Shown here: positions 61,811 through 64,000 of the stretch, piece after piece
How the letters are laid out: every line of letters starts with the position of its first letter
Position numbering within the stretch: the first letter of the stretch is position 1
DNA from: Amaurobius ferox
Taxonomy: Eukaryota; Arthropoda; Arachnida; Araneae; Amaurobiidae
NCBI GenBank assembly: GCA_951213105.1
Contig: OX578137.1
Coordinates: 55,427,236 to 55,491,235, forward strand
Length of the DNA: 64,000 nucleotides
Direction of reading: 5' to 3'
Made by a program: the position numbers and the translations under genes
The notes under the pieces: model-generated
What the model was told of the DNA's origin: nothing
What the model saw: the letters and a program-made list of their open reading frames with translations, nothing else
Databases searched by the model: none

Positions 61811-63110
61811 ATAATTTAAATACCCAGATAATAAGCAAAAATAAAACGATTTTAGGTTATGCTGCACTATATACAAATTTAAAAGATCCTTAAAAATCAC
61901 GATTTTTACACAGCGAAAAAAAATGAATGTCATATTTTATTTTGCAATGAGTCACGTGATCTCCATATATCATGACTGTAATTACTATTACAATTTTTAT
62001 TTAAAAACTGAAAAACATATTGTGCTGAAATATTTTCATACATTTTATGTGATAAGTTGAATAGTTTCTAAAATTTTCAAAGCAATTTGTGAATTTTAAC
62101 TTTGCTTAAAAAATGTTTGAAAAATTAAGTCAAATAAGATTCAATGTGTTTCATTTTATCAACCCGGATAAAATCCGAAACTAATTGCGTGACGTTATAA
62201 TTTCCATTCCAATATGTCCGCATAATTTAAATACCCAGATAATAAGCAAAAATAAAGCGATTTTAGGTTATGCTGCACTATATACAAATTTAAAAGATCC
62301 TTAAAAATCACGATTTCTACACAGCGAAAAAAAATGAATGTCATATTTTATTTTGCAATGAGTCACGTGATCTCCATATATCATGACTGTAATTACTATT
62401 ACAATTTTTATTTAAAAACTGAAAAACATATTGTGCTGAAATATTTTCATACATTTTATGTGATAAGTTGAATAGTTTCTAAAATTTTCAAAGCAATTTG
62501 TGAATTTTAACTTTGCTTAAAAAATGTTTGAAAAATTAAGTCAAATAAGATTCAATGTGTTTCATTTTATCAACCCGGATAAAATCCGAAACTAATTGCG
62601 TGACGTTATTAATTTCCATTCCAATATGTCCGCATAATTTAAATACCCAGATAATAAGCAAAAATAAAGCGATTTTAGGTTATGCTGCACTATATACAAA
62701 TTTAAAAGATCCTTAAAAATCACGATTTTTACACAGCGAAAAAAAATGAATGTCATATTTTATTTTGCAGTGAGTCACGTGATCTCCATATATCATGACT
62801 GTAATTACTATTACAATTTTTATTTAAAAACTACAAAACATATTGTGCTGAAATATTTTCATACATTTTATGTGATAAGTTGAATAGTTTCTAAAATTTT
62901 CAAAGCAATTTGTGAATATTAACTTTGCTTAAAAAATGTTTGAAAAATTGAATAGTTTCTAAAATTTTCAAAGCAATTTGTAAATTTTAACTTTGCTTAA
63001 AAAATGTTTGAAAAATTATGTCAAAAAAGATTCAATGTGTTTCATTTTATCAACCCGCATAAAATCCGAAACTAATTGCGTGACGTTATTAATTTCCATT
63101 CCAATATGTC
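61811..63110. repeat. Three-copy tandem repeat, 411-412 bp unit
   Basis: Units begin ataatttaaatacccagata at 61811, 62222 and 62634. They are nearly identical, including a cacagcgaaaaaaaatgaat block and gagtcacgtgatctcc. The third unit has a further internal duplication of about 68 bp (62880-63017). Confidence 0.9.
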
Positions 63111-63269
63111 CGACACACCGTCTCAACAATATACTACAATTTAATTTTGATAAAGTCATTTTTACGGCAGTTATCGTGTAAACGAACAAACAGACAGACA
63201 GACAGACAGACAGAATGACCAAAGTCATAAACGTTTTTCAACTAGGTTGTAAAGTGTTAAAAAAAGCTA

Positions 63270-64000
63270 TTTGGTAGAAAGGTGATGGTACCGATAGCGT
63301 TTTTTACGGTTTAAAATTGCAGTTTAGAATAAAATATTGTGTAATGTAATTAAAGATTAAGCTATAATTGATGAATATATTTATGTCCTTTGGTATTCAC
63401 ACCGAACACCAATGTTGCTTTACATTCAACTTGCTTGTAGACATTATTTCGATGTTGAAATGTTCAAATGGTCTCGCAAGTGACATTGCAATATATATTT
63501 ATCCATGAATAAACACAGGCTGCATCACATATAGACCTAAATTATAAAGAATTTTTTTTTCATTTCAAAATAATAAATATCACCGCAATAAATACACTAA
63601 ATATCACCCCAATAAGATCACACTGGGGACAGATAAATTCAATAAATGGTTATAATTAAAATCATAATATATTCTAAATTTAAACAAAAATTTGAGATTA
63701 ATCTGCAAGTATGTACCATATATTTAAACATAAAATCATGAAAATATACCAACTAGATTCAAGAAACACGCCTGGAACAGGCATAATTCAGCCCATAAAT
63801 GGTCACAACTCAAATTTGAATGAGTTCCTTTTGGGTTAATCTGAAGGCCTTCGTTTCAAAATAAAATCATGAAAATTTTATAGTTTATAAAAATACACGA
63901 AACGCAGATTACATCCAATAAATAATCATTATACACATTTGATTGCTTCTCGATTTTGGCAGGCCAATACTTAGGCCTAATTTTAATTGCAGGACGATAC
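63270..64000. other. AT-rich sequence, nothing recognised
   Basis: No gene or repeat family assigned. A short local repeat of aataaatatcacc(g/c)caataa occurs at 63570-63615. Confidence 0.35.

Larger units (their letters stand above)
60975..63265 (+). mobile_element. Family-D repeat, expanded and SINE-interrupted
   Basis: It starts gataagaaagataaatccc and ends cagacagacagacagacaga, gaccaaagtcataaacg and gttgtaaagtgttaa. It hosts the SINE at 61334-61716. The central part with gagtcacgtgatctccatat is present three times (see 61811-63110), which makes it 2.3 kb instead of about 1.25 kb. Confidence 0.7.

Overview
The window is AT-rich animal nuclear DNA. It has phase-conserved spliced exons, introns of 7 to 10 kb, long (AT)n tracts and dense nested transposons. 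Cysteine-rich Kunitz/BPTI exons, 5S- and tRNA-derived SINEs, Helitrons, Tc1 and hAT remnants and a Penelope-type repeat suggest an arthropod, most likely an arachnid such as a spider. The lineage is an inference. Most long reading frames lie in AT repeats or transposons; very little of the window is host coding sequence.

The host content is a small Kunitz-domain gene cluster. A 3' terminal Kunitz exon with an acidic tail lies at 1921-2276 (+). Two divergent paralogous genes follow. The minus-strand gene has its signal-peptide exon at 21286-21361 and a Kunitz exon at 11588-11788. The plus-strand gene has its signal-peptide exon at 30211-30286 and two Kunitz exons at 39169-39366 and 46522-46719. 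The two signal exons are both 76 nt and end in phase 1. Their upstream DNA, including a TATA-like box, and their intron DNA are recognisably homologous, so the pair arose by inverted duplication. All Kunitz exons start in phase 1, and the internal ones also end in phase 1, so domain exons can be added in frame. The P1 residues (R, Q, D, L) all differ, which suggests divergence in protease target or a non-inhibitory role.

The rest is layered mobile DNA. Comparing the duplicated introns gives empty sites for a Tc1-like element (36957-38679), a Helitron (9239-11380) and a family-D repeat. A young SINE family (4092-4482, 48715-49096, 52760-53141, 61334-61716) has a nearly complete 5S rRNA head fused to a degenerate tRNA-like segment that lost its B box. 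A sister SINE has only the tRNA head with an intact B box (37728-38016). Both share one body and tail and are flanked by 14-16 bp target-site duplications. A third form is a tandem array with ten B-box-like units inside a Helitron (56727-59787), which itself sits inside a family-B repeat. A 273-bp tandem repeat at 46936-47466 carries two hammerhead-ribozyme-like motifs on the minus strand, as in Penelope-like elements.

Region by region: 0-9 kb holds a Kunitz 3' exon, old SINE, Ty3/gypsy integrase and LTR remnants and a Tc1 fragment. 9-21.4 kb is the minus Kunitz gene with Helitron, family C/D, reverse-transcriptase and fold-back insertions. 21.4-30 kb, between the two divergent genes, holds family B/D repeats and a 670-bp AT tract. 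30-47 kb is the plus Kunitz gene with Helitrons, paired MITEs and Tc1/SINE nesting. 47-64 kb holds the Penelope-like repeat, a hAT/BED remnant, SINEs, a solo LTR candidate, the SINE array and family B/D repeats.
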